From an uncultured Bacteroidota bacterium (GTDB taxonomy: Bacteria; Bacteroidota; Bacteroidia; JADZBD01), in the NCBI GenBank assembly GCA_937924855.1, contig CALEYQ010000073.1:1-64000 (forward strand): DNA of 64,000 nucleotides, in the 5' to 3' direction. The notes beneath the pieces are model-generated. The model saw nothing but the letters and a program-made list of their open reading frames with translations. It ran no database searches and was not told the origin of the DNA. This document shows positions 50,791-58,315 of the stretch, one piece after another. Numbering within the stretch: position 1 is the stretch's first letter; every line of letters starts with the position of its first letter. The position numbers were made by a program, and so were the translations under genes.

Positions 50791-52302
50791 ATGCTGGTAA
50801 ACACCACAGAACATTTGCGTGCTGCCGATGCCTACACAATCCAACACGAGCCCATAGCCTCTTTGGATCTGATGGAAAGGGCCGCGAAAGTTTGCGCAAA
50901 CTGGATTGCAGAAAATTTCCCCGAAGGAAAACGATTTGTTGTTTTTTGCGGTCCGGGTAATAATGGTGGTGATGGCTTGGCCATTGCCAGATTATTGTTT
51001 GAAAAAGGAATTTCGGTGGAGGTTTATTATTCAGGCGATTCATTTTCTGCTGATTTTTCCGAGAATCTGAACCGGATCAAAACAATGAACATTCCTCACC
51101 TGAAAATATCTGACCCCGGAAATGATTTTCCGGTTCCCACCCCAAACGAAATTGCCATTGATTGTATTTTCGGTTCGGGTTTGAACCGATCTGTAAGTGG
51201 ATTCTATGCGGATTTGATACTCCAAATTAATAAGCATTTCAGGGAAATAATATCCGTGGATATTCCGAGCGGACTGGGCGGAGAGTCTCTTGAGCCCGGG
51301 CCACAGGATCCTATAATAAAAGCCTCGCATACCCTGGCGCTTCAATGCCCACGCCTGGCTATGCTTTTACCGGAAACGGGGAATTTTTGCGGAAAGCTGG
51401 TGGTTTTGGATATTGGTTTGAACCGAGGTTTTCTGAACCAGGAAAATACCCGCATGCATTATACCGATTTTTTGCTGGCTTCGTCCCTCTACCGTCCCCG
51501 TGAAAAATTCAGCCATAAAGGAAGTTTCGGACATGCGCTGATAATGGCAGGTAGCCGCGAGATGCCGGGCGCAGCCTTGCTGGCAGTGCGTGCCTGTTTA
51601 CATAGCGGGCCCGGACTGGTAACAGCAGGAATTCCTTCGGCACTCGAGGGAAGCATGGAGGTAAAAAATCCGGAAGCCGTTTTGAAAATTCTGGGCGGTG
51701 ATTTTATTGAAGAAGTTCCGGCCACCGGCAGGTTTCAGGCTGTTGGTATGGGACCGGGACTTGGCGTAAATGAATCGACCGGTAAGGTATTGAAGTTATT
51801 AATTCAGGAAGGTCATCCCGGCATGGTACTCGATGCCGATGCCTTGAACCTGTTAGCCGAAAATCCAACCTGGTTGGGATTTTTGCCTCCCGAAACCATA
51901 CTTACTCCACACCCGGGTGAGTTTAAACGACTTTTTGGGACATGGAATTCTCCTGCCGAAAAGCTTGAAGTTCTACGCAGAAGGTCCGCTACGCTCGGCT
52001 GTATCATTGTATTAAAAGGAGCCCACACCTGCATTGCACTTCCGGATGGATCATTGTATTTTAATTCTTCCGGAAATCCCGGCCTTGCCAAAGGTGGGAG
52101 CGGTGACGTGCTCCTTGGTATAATTACCGGCCTGAGAGCCCAGGGCTATACCGCCCCAAAGGCGGCCATATTCGGTGTTTACCTTCACGGGTTGGCCGCA
52201 GACCTCCTGCTTTCCGATTCGGCACCGGAGTCGCTTACAGCGGATATGGTCATTGACAGTCTGGGAGCAGCTTTCCGTTTTATTCATAGAGGTGGGAAGT
52301 AG
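50791..52302 (+). CDS. nnr: Bifunctional NAD(P)H-hydrate epimerase/dehydratase
   Basis: This metabolite-repair enzyme epimerises and dehydrates damaged NAD(P)H hydrates back to NAD(P)H. The 503-residue product fuses an N-terminal epimerase domain (MERAAKVCANW, CGPGNNGGDGLAIARLL, DCIFGSGLNR, VDIPSGLGGES) and a C-terminal ribokinase-like dehydratase domain (GPGLGVNESTGK, DADALNLLAENP, TPHPGEFKRL, KGGSGDVLLGIITG). It ends 105 nt before tRNA-Pro. Confidence 0.96.
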   Translation: MLVNTTEHLRAADAYTIQHEPIASLDLMERAAKVCANWIAENFPEGKRFVVFCGPGNNGGDGLAIARLLFEKGISVEVYYSGDSFSADFSENLNRIKTMNIPHLKISDPGNDFPVPTPNEIAIDCIFGSGLNRSVSGFYADLILQINKHFREIISVDIPSGLGGESLEPGPQDPIIKASHTLALQCPRLAMLLPETGNFCGKLVVLDIGLNRGFLNQENTRMHYTDFLLASSLYRPREKFSHKGSFGHALIMAGSREMPGAALLAVRACLHSGPGLVTAGIPSALEGSMEVKNPEAVLKILGGDFIEEVPATGRFQAVGMGPGLGVNESTGKVLKLLIQEGHPGMVLDADALNLLAENPTWLGFLPPETILTPHPGEFKRLFGTWNSPAEKLEVLRRRSATLGCIIVLKGAHTCIALPDGSLYFNSSGNPGLAKGGSGDVLLGIITGLRAQGYTAPKAAIFGVYLHGLAADLLLSDSAPESLTADMVIDSLGAAFRFIHRGGK

Positions 52303-52317
52303 TATTGAAAAAAACTT

Positions 52318-52325
52318 TAAATTTG
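52318..52325 (+). promoter_or_regulatory. -7 promoter element for tRNA-Pro
   Basis: TAAATTTG matches exactly, about 82 nt before the tRNA 5' end. The intervening leader carries a near-identical 16-bp direct repeat (52372-52387 and 52394-52409), the second copy ending at the tRNA start. Confidence 0.5.
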
Positions 52326-52371
52326 CCGTCCCTTGTCGGAGGTTGAAGTTCTCCACACATGCATAACCACC

Positions 52372-52409
52372 CCGGAGCCTTTTTTCGAAATTTCCGGAGC
52401 TTTTTTTCG
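52372..52409 (+). repeat. Direct repeat just upstream of tRNA-Pro
   Basis: CCGGAGCCTTTTTTCG at 52372-52387 is repeated with one change at 52394-52409, a 22-bp period. The second copy runs into the first two bases of the tRNA. Confidence 0.65.
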
Positions 52410-52481
52410 GGGTGTGGCGCAGCCCGGTAGCGCACTTGCATGGGGTGCAAGTGGTCGCTGGTTCGAATCCAGTCACCCCGA
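52408..52481 (+). tRNA. tRNA-Pro (anticodon GGG)
   Basis: The 74-nt cloverleaf is complete. Acceptor arms CGGGGTG (52408-52414) and CACCCCG (52474-52480) pair over 7 bp, with A as discriminator base. The anticodon stem CTTGC/GCAAG encloses ATGGGGT, giving anticodon GGG followed by G37. The T arm has the standard TTCGAAT loop. The CCA end is not encoded. The tRNA reads CCC and, by wobble, CCU. Its last 15 bases plus two following bases are repeated twice downstream. Confidence 0.96.
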
Positions 52482-52492
52482 CAAAACAAAAA

Positions 52493-52520
52493 AGCCTCTC
52501 GTGAAAACGAGGGGCTTTTT
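52493..52520 (+). terminator. tRNA-Pro terminator, copy 1
   Basis: AGCCTCTCG pairs with CGAGGGGCT (one U-G) around TGAAAA, followed by T5. The sixth pair from the base is C-G. Confidence 0.88.
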
Positions 52521-52662
52521 GATTTTGGAGCGGTAAAAGCAAGGCTTTTCTAAGTGGAAAAATTGAAAAGCCCAGAGGTCCGAAGCGACCGAAAGGCTTT
52601 TGTTTTGGCCTCCCCCAATTATGGATCACGCAAGTAATCCAGTCACCCCGACAAAACAAAAA

Positions 52663-52690
52663 AGCCTTTCGTGAAAACGAAGGGCTTTTT
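52663..52690 (+). terminator. Tail-array terminator, copy 2
   Basis: AGCCTTTCG pairs with CGAAGGGCT around TGAAAA, followed by T5. The sixth pair is U-A here, a compensated change relative to copy 1. Confidence 0.85.
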
Positions 52691-52778
52691 GATTTTGGAG
52701 CGTTAAAAGCAAGGCTTTTGTTTTGGCCTCCCCCAATTATGGATCACGCAAGTAATCCAGTCACCCCGACAAAAAAAA

Positions 52779-52806
52779 AGCCTTTCGTGAAAACGAGGGG
52801 CTTTTT
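52779..52806 (+). terminator. Tail-array terminator, copy 3
   Basis: AGCCTTTCG pairs with CGAGGGGCT around TGAAAA, followed by T5. The sixth pair is U-G, intermediate between copies 1 and 2. Confidence 0.85.
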
Positions 52807-52864
52807 GGTTTTCTTAAAACAAAATTAAGCCCATCTTAATTGTGGGTTAAGTTATTGGTTTGCC

Positions 52865-52895
52865 TTGACCCTCAGCCCTGAAAAGCCTATTTTTG
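52865..52895 (+). promoter_or_regulatory. Promoter of the ABC/HlyD/TolC cluster
   Basis: TTG at 52865-52867 and TATTTTTG at 52888-52895 are separated by 20 bp, an excellent match to the Bacteroidetes -33/-7 pair. The GTG start follows 16 nt after the -7 element. Confidence 0.75.
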
Positions 52896-52911
52896 CAATC
52901 AAAATTAAAGA

Positions 52912-54609
52912 GTGATATACAGGCGACTTTTCGATTTACTTAAAGTTTACCGTAAAGAAATCGGACTTATTTACGGGTATGCCCTTTTTACCGGTCTGTT
53001 GAGCCTGTCGCTCCCCCTTGGGATGCAGGCCATCGTAAATTTCATTATGATGGGACAACTCAGCACTTCCTGGGTTGTGCTGTCTGTTTTTCTTACCCTT
53101 GCGCTTACCTTTTACAGCGTGTTTTTGATTTTTCAGGTACATGTTTCCGAATATATTCAACAACGGATATTTGTTAAATCGGCTTTCGAGTTTGTTTTTC
53201 GTTTGGTTCGTATAAAGCCCGACCCTGAGAAAGAAAGCCATCATGCCGATTTTGTTTTCCGGTTTTTTGAAACTACCGCTATTCAAAAGGGTATTTCCAA
53301 AATTCTGCTTGATTTTTCAGTTCATTCCCTCATGATTTTGTTTGGATTGATAATTCTCAGCTTCTACCATGGATTTTTCTTTCTTTTTAGCCTGGCCCTG
53401 CTCGGAATAGTTTTTCTGGTTTTTCGCTGGCTCGGACCCCGTGGGTTCAAAAGCAGCCTGGAAGAATCTACCATGAAATATAAAGTGGCTCACTGGATGA
53501 ACGATATTTCCAGGAATAATGAGGTTTTCAAGATTAATTCTTCTTCCCGGATTCACCTGGATCGGGCCGCCAGGTTGCTCGATGGATATATTAATCACCG
53601 GAACGAACATTTCAGAATATTGAAATTTCAATATGTGGCACTTGCTGCACTTAAAGTGCTGGTAATTTCCGGTTTGTTAATTGCCGGTAGCGTGCTGGTG
53701 GTAAGAAATGAACTTAATTTGGGACAGTTTATTTCTTCTGAGATTTTAGTTTTTATGATTGTTAATTCCATTGAGAAACTTGTTTATAGTCTGGATACGA
53801 TTTATGATGTGCTTACCTCCCTCGAGAAATATGGAAAAGTAATTGATGCTGAACTTGAGAGCCCGGAAGCTCCGGGCCTGGTTGAGTTGAAAACAGATAA
53901 AACCCCGGAACTGCGTCTGGTAGATGTGGATATTGAGAAGGGAGGATTGGTGCTTCAAAAAGGGATTTCATTTTCACTGGCTGCCGGCGACAGGATGGCC
54001 TTGTGTGGTCGCTCCGGAACCGGAAAAACCGAGTTGATTTATCGCATGGCAACGCTCTCCGGCGGTGGCGAAGGTGTTTTTTACGATGGCATTGAAGCTT
54101 CCCGGCTGAATCTTAAAACGGCCCGCAAATACATGGGACTGGTTTTCAGCGATCCTAAAATTTTCGAAGGCAGCCTTATTGAAAACATTTGTCTGTCGCC
54201 CGAAGATCTGGATATGGACAGAATGCATGATGCCTGTTCAAAAGTAGGATTGAATGATTTTTTGAAAAAACAGGAGGGAGGGTATAATATGAAGATAGTG
54301 TTGTATCAGCGCCCCCTTCCGAGAGATATTCAGTTAAAGATTGAATTGGCCCGGGTTTTTTATAAAAAGCCCCCCATTGTGTTTTTCGATTCCGACTTGC
54401 ATTACCTGTCTCAGTTCGACCGTGAACAGGTTATAGAGAATTTTACCCGTGAATTGAAGGATTCGATTTTTGTTTTCAATACAACCTCCGCGCATACGGC
54501 TTCGGTTTGTAACAGCTTGCTTTATTTATCGGCAGGGAGGTCGCAGCAGTTTTTTGGAAATATTACCGAAGCCCTTCGGAATCCGGAAATAGCTTCAATA
54601 ATCCGTTAA
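52912..54609 (+). CDS. ABC exporter with degenerate ATPase domain
   Basis: This fused permease/NBD protein (565 residues, GTG start) has six transmembrane helices (about residues 15-300) and lies before HlyD- and TolC-type genes, as type I exporter ATPases do. It has no C39 peptidase domain. In the NBD only Walker A (GRSGTGKT, 366-373) is intact. The Q-loop Gln is Ser413 (VFSDPKIF). The signature LSGGQ is replaced by LPRDI (469-473), although the following IELAR aligns. Walker B has Asp493 followed by Ser494 instead of Glu. The H-loop region reads NTTSAH, with no aligned His. It may bind ATP without normal hydrolysis. Confidence 0.88.
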   Translation: MIYRRLFDLLKVYRKEIGLIYGYALFTGLLSLSLPLGMQAIVNFIMMGQLSTSWVVLSVFLTLALTFYSVFLIFQVHVSEYIQQRIFVKSAFEFVFRLVRIKPDPEKESHHADFVFRFFETTAIQKGISKILLDFSVHSLMILFGLIILSFYHGFFFLFSLALLGIVFLVFRWLGPRGFKSSLEESTMKYKVAHWMNDISRNNEVFKINSSSRIHLDRAARLLDGYINHRNEHFRILKFQYVALAALKVLVISGLLIAGSVLVVRNELNLGQFISSEILVFMIVNSIEKLVYSLDTIYDVLTSLEKYGKVIDAELESPEAPGLVELKTDKTPELRLVDVDIEKGGLVLQKGISFSLAAGDRMALCGRSGTGKTELIYRMATLSGGGEGVFYDGIEASRLNLKTARKYMGLVFSDPKIFEGSLIENICLSPEDLDMDRMHDACSKVGLNDFLKKQEGGYNMKIVLYQRPLPRDIQLKIELARVFYKKPPIVFFDSDLHYLSQFDREQVIENFTRELKDSIFVFNTTSAHTASVCNSLLYLSAGRSQQFFGNITEALRNPEIASIIR

Positions 54610-54624
54610 ATGCAATAACAAGAA

Positions 54625-55941
54625 ATGAACAGCCAGGACATAGTTACGGAATATGCACGAAAGGTGAAGGTGATTGGACTGAGGTTCAGTGCAAAGTTTG
54701 TACGATGGATTTACGGATTCCTTTTCCTGTTTGTTTTGTTGTTGCTTTGCCCATGGACTCAAAATGTGAGTGCGGATGGAAGGGTTACCGCCCTTTTGCC
54801 CGAGCAAAGGCCTCAGACCATCCATTCCGTAATACCCGGAAGAATAGAGAAATGGTATGTGGAAGAAGGGCAGAAGGTAAAAAAAGGAGATACCATTTTG
54901 TTTATTTCAGAAACCGACAAAGATTATTTCGATCCGAATTTGCTGAAGAATACCCAGGAACAGGTAAAGTCGAAGGAAAATTCCGTGCTCTCCTACCAGA
55001 ATAAAGTAAATGCCTTAAACAAGCAGATTGATGCCCTCAATCAAACCATGGATTTAAAGATTGAGCAAACAAAAAATAAAATACGGCAGGCTGAGCTGAA
55101 GATTTCAGTCGATAGCACAGATTTTGTGCTTGCCGTAAATAATTTTTCCCTGGCTCAGGACCAGTTCAAGCGTTACGAAGAATTGTTGCAAAAAGGGATT
55201 GTTTCTCAGACGGAATTTGAGCAGCGCAAATTGAAATTGCAGGAGGCCCAGGCGAAACGGAATAATGCAGAAAATAAATTACTCACAAGCCGGAATGAAT
55301 ATACCAACGCAGTAATTGAACTGAACTCGATAAAAGCGGAATATAACGACAAACTGATGAAGGCTCAGGCCGAGAAATATACGGCCCTCTCACTTATGTT
55401 TGAGTCGGAAGCCTCAGTGGCTCTGTTGCAGAGTCAGTATGCCAAATACGAAAACCGGGTGGGTTTTTATTATGTTACCGCTCCGCAGGATGGATACATC
55501 ACCCGGGCTTTAAGTACCGGAATGGGTGAAATTATTAAAGAAGGAACCCCCATCGTCAGTATTATGCCCTCCGATTTTAAACTCAGTGTGGAGTGGTATG
55601 TAGCACCGATAGATATTCCTCTCTTATCAACCGGAAAAAAAGTAAGGTTTGTTTTTGATGGCTGGCCATCCCTGGTTTTTTCCGGCTGGCCCGGCTTGTC
55701 GGTTGGAACCTATGGGGGAGAAATCGTGGCCATTGATAACATTGCCGATTCAAGAGGTCTTTTCCGGGTATTGGTAGCTGAGGATAAGGATGAACAACCC
55801 TGGCCTTCGCAGTTGCGACCCGGGGGAGGGGCACGGGGATTTGCCCTGCTTGAGGATGTTCCTTTGTGGTTCGAAATCTGGCGACGGCTAAACGGGTTCC
55901 CACCCCGCTTTTACCAAAACGATAACGAAAAAAATCCCTGA
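54625..55941 (+). CDS. HlyD-type periplasmic adaptor (membrane fusion protein)
   Basis: The product (438 residues) has a short cytoplasmic N-terminus and one transmembrane helix (about 30-47). A biotinyl-lipoyl half-motif follows (VIPGRIEKWYVEEGQKVKKGD), then a long coiled-coil hairpin (about 100-265, with KGIVSQTEFEQRKLKLQEAQ) and the second lipoyl half (YVTAPQDGYITRAL). It would bridge the inner-membrane ABC protein and the TolC-like channel. Its stop and the TolC start form a 1-nt overlap (TGATG). Confidence 0.92.
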   Translation: MNSQDIVTEYARKVKVIGLRFSAKFVRWIYGFLFLFVLLLLCPWTQNVSADGRVTALLPEQRPQTIHSVIPGRIEKWYVEEGQKVKKGDTILFISETDKDYFDPNLLKNTQEQVKSKENSVLSYQNKVNALNKQIDALNQTMDLKIEQTKNKIRQAELKISVDSTDFVLAVNNFSLAQDQFKRYEELLQKGIVSQTEFEQRKLKLQEAQAKRNNAENKLLTSRNEYTNAVIELNSIKAEYNDKLMKAQAEKYTALSLMFESEASVALLQSQYAKYENRVGFYYVTAPQDGYITRALSTGMGEIIKEGTPIVSIMPSDFKLSVEWYVAPIDIPLLSTGKKVRFVFDGWPSLVFSGWPGLSVGTYGGEIVAIDNIADSRGLFRVLVAEDKDEQPWPSQLRPGGGARGFALLEDVPLWFEIWRRLNGFPPRFYQNDNEKNP

Positions 55942-57344
55942 TGTTCCGGGTTCCCCTGATTTTGTGTTTTCTATTTTTTGGATCCGGAGTTTTTTCCCAG
56001 GTTCCCGGGGAAAGCATTTTAAATTTTGAAGAATACCTTAAAGGGGTTGAATCCAGAAATCCCCTGGCAGCACTTGCCGACATCAAAGTTGAAAGAACAC
56101 GCTTTCAGAAAATGGAAGCCAGGGGCGAATTTGATCCTGTGCTAAAAGGCCACCATTTGCAAAAGCGGTTCAACGGCTTCAATTATTTTTCTCTTACCGA
56201 AGTAAATCTTGATGTGCCCACACCTCTGGGAATTGATTTTAAGGCCGGTTTTGATTTTAATCGGGGAGTTTACCTTTCCGAGGAAAATTTTCTGCCCCCC
56301 AATGGTTTGCTGGTAGCGGGATTGCGGGTTCCCCTGGCACGAAATATTCTTACCGATCCCAGGCGTCTTTCTCTTTCACTGGCTGAGCTTTACCAGGAAA
56401 TGAACGAGGCAGAACGCAGAATATTAAATGTGGCCCTCGTTAGCGATGCACTAAAGGCATATGGTCTCTGGGCCGGAGCCTTCATGAAGCAAACGGCCAT
56501 GGAATTGGCCGGGAAGGTAGCTTATGAGAGACTTCAGATTACCCGTGAACGATTTTTGAAAGGAGAATCCTCGGCCATCGATACGCTTGAGGTTTACAGC
56601 CAGTATAAAAACCGCATGGCCGACCTTTTCTCGGCACGGGCTGCGTATCAAAATGCCCTTACTGAAGTCCGTTTTTATTTTCAAAATCCCGGCGATAATC
56701 CAAACAATGCGTTTTCATTCCTTCCCGATACGGTATTTATTATTTCCATTCCCGACTGGAATTCTAAAATACCCTCGGGCGATTTTTCTACCGAAACCGT
56801 TTTGGGTCATCCCGACTGGATCATGGGAAATCTTAAGGTGGAAATGCTAAAACGCGAAAATAAATTACGCAAGGACAGGCTGAAGCCCGAGATATATGCC
56901 AACTATAATTTTATTACCGAACCGATTATTGCCGGAAGCCCGGTATGGAGCCTGGATAATTATAAGTTCGGAGTCGATTTAAACTACCCGCTTTTTGTGA
57001 GAAAGGAAAGGGCCAAATTAGGTTTGAACCGCCTGCAAATTAAGGAAGCCCAACTGGAATTGGATGTGAAGCAGAGCAGCCTTCAGTTAAAATTGATTGC
57101 CGCCCGATATGAGCTTCAGGCTTTGGCAGCCCGAACCGCTGAATTGAAACAGGTCTTTGAAGCAAACAGAGTTTTGTTTTGGGCAGAAACTGAAAAGTTC
57201 AGGGCCGGCGAAAGCACCCTGTTTCTGTTAAACCAACGTGAACTTGCCTATTTGGAAAGCCGGATTAAGTGGGTGAACGCACTTGAGGACTATATTTCCC
57301 GGTTTGCCGATTTCAATTACCTGGCCGGCTCGAGATTGTTTTAG
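55941..57344 (+). CDS. TolC-family outer-membrane channel
   Basis: The product (467 residues) has a signal peptide (residues 1-20, ending FSQ) and two TolC-like alpha-helical halves. The repeated coiled-coil segments include LADIKVERTRFQKMEARGEFDP, LYQEMNEAERRIL and KFRAGESTLFLLNQRELAYLESRIKW. It completes the tripartite export system encoded here. It overlaps the adaptor gene by one nucleotide. Confidence 0.9.
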   Translation: MFRVPLILCFLFFGSGVFSQVPGESILNFEEYLKGVESRNPLAALADIKVERTRFQKMEARGEFDPVLKGHHLQKRFNGFNYFSLTEVNLDVPTPLGIDFKAGFDFNRGVYLSEENFLPPNGLLVAGLRVPLARNILTDPRRLSLSLAELYQEMNEAERRILNVALVSDALKAYGLWAGAFMKQTAMELAGKVAYERLQITRERFLKGESSAIDTLEVYSQYKNRMADLFSARAAYQNALTEVRFYFQNPGDNPNNAFSFLPDTVFIISIPDWNSKIPSGDFSTETVLGHPDWIMGNLKVEMLKRENKLRKDRLKPEIYANYNFITEPIIAGSPVWSLDNYKFGVDLNYPLFVRKERAKLGLNRLQIKEAQLELDVKQSSLQLKLIAARYELQALAARTAELKQVFEANRVLFWAETEKFRAGESTLFLLNQRELAYLESRIKWVNALEDYISRFADFNYLAGSRLF

Positions 57345-57613
57345 GGTAGAAGGCAAAATCACTTCGATTTCAATAAAGTTTTTAAAGAGAATACCCGCAA
57401 CGCAAATATCATTTGTTTGCGAAAATCCTGATAGCATGTTTTCTATTGCAAGCCAAGGTTCTCTTTCCATTTCTTTTCCGGGTTTTAACTTTCCTGTTTC
57501 CCCATGCAGTACTACGGGATTTGATTCTTTGATTTTTTTTTGCGAAAGAAAAAGAATAACCCGGTAAACCTTCCCTTGTAAGCTCATAACCGGAAATTCA
57601 GGGACAATGCCTT
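57345..57613. other. Intergenic stretch with doubtful open frames
   Basis: About 270 nt lie between the TolC gene and the queE promoter. A minus-strand frame (57587 back to 57228, 119 codons) and a plus-strand frame (57283-57567, 94 codons) both overlap the end of the TolC gene. Neither has a recognisable domain or a good promoter. I see no hairpin terminator. A decayed gene is possible. Confidence 0.5.
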
Positions 57614-57629
57614 TATATTTGTAAATTTG
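57614..57629 (+). promoter_or_regulatory. Two abutting -7 elements before queE
   Basis: TATATTTG (57614-57621) and TAAATTTG (57622-57629) both match TAnnTTTG exactly. The second ends only 4 nt before the first possible ATG of queE. Confidence 0.6.
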
Positions 57630-57633
57630 TTAC

Positions 57634-58269
57634 ATGAATAAAGTGCTTGAAAGGCCGGGTGTTATGGAAGGTCTTCGAATACCTGTAATGGAACAATTTT
57701 TGACCTTGCAGGGTGAAGGTTTTCATACCGGACTCGCATCCTGGTTTATTCGTGTGGGCGGTTGTGATGTGGGATGCCATTGGTGCGATGTAAAAGAAAG
57801 CTGGGATCCGGAAATTCATCCCCTGACCTCTGTGGATGATATAACTCCGCAATTTTCAACTTCTTCTCCGGGGGTTGTCGTGATTACCGGCGGTGAACCC
57901 CTGATGTGGAATATGGATCCCCTGACCCGGCGCATTAAGTCTTTCGGTCATCGGACCCATCTGGAAACCTCAGGCGCATATCCCCTCTCGGGTGCCTGGG
58001 ACTGGATTTGCCTTTCCCCGAAAAAAAACATGAAACCACTTTCTGAAATTTATGAGCACTGCAATGAATTAAAAGTTATTGTTTACAACGCTCACGACTT
58101 TCAGTTTGCCCGGGAACAGGCAGCGGCTGTCAGAAAAGGAACCCATCTGTTTCTGCAACCCGAATGGTCGGTAAGGGAAAAAATGATTCCCCTGATTATT
58201 CAATTCGTTCTTGAAAATCCTCAATGGAAAATTTCTTTACAAACCCATAAATACCTTGGAATTCCCTGA
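57634..58269 (+). CDS. queE: 7-carboxy-7-deazaguanine synthase QueE
   Basis: QueE is a radical SAM enzyme of queuosine biosynthesis that contracts carboxytetrahydropterin to carboxydeazaguanine. The 211-residue product has the LQGEGFHTG block, the cluster motif CX3CX2C in GGCDVGCHWCD, the ITGGEPLMW glycine-rich segment and the terminal THKYLGIP. An ATG at 57664 (MEGLRIPVMEQF) is an equally plausible start, because the first ATG sits almost on the promoter. No other queuosine gene is nearby. Confidence 0.94.
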   Translation: MNKVLERPGVMEGLRIPVMEQFLTLQGEGFHTGLASWFIRVGGCDVGCHWCDVKESWDPEIHPLTSVDDITPQFSTSSPGVVVITGGEPLMWNMDPLTRRIKSFGHRTHLETSGAYPLSGAWDWICLSPKKNMKPLSEIYEHCNELKVIVYNAHDFQFAREQAAAVRKGTHLFLQPEWSVREKMIPLIIQFVLENPQWKISLQTHKYLGIP

Positions 58270-58315
58270 TTTATGGTCTGATAATTGCAATCTTTTTAAA
58301 ATCAAACCGGCGCTT

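Larger units (their letters stand above)
52466..52806 (+). repeat. tRNA-Pro tail array: three copies of tRNA 3' end plus terminator
   Basis: The 17-bp sequence AATCCAGTCACCCCGAC (the tRNA 3' end plus one base after the discriminator) occurs at 52466-52482, 52636-52652 and 52754-52770. Each copy is followed by an A-rich spacer and a terminator hairpin. Further homology runs through TTTTTGATTTTGGAGCG and TTTTGGCCTCCCCC to the next copy. The periods are 170 and 118 bp. The difference is a 52-bp segment bounded by AAGGCTTTT direct repeats in unit 1. There are no 5' tRNA halves and no integrase. The layout resembles the tyrT tail repeats of E. coli. Confidence 0.85.

Noticed and set aside
52408..52887. 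Integrated mobile element or genomic island border at tRNA-Pro
   Set aside because: Repeated tRNA 3' ends can mark attachment sites, but no integrase, phage or conjugation gene is present in the window and the interval between copies is only 118-170 bp.
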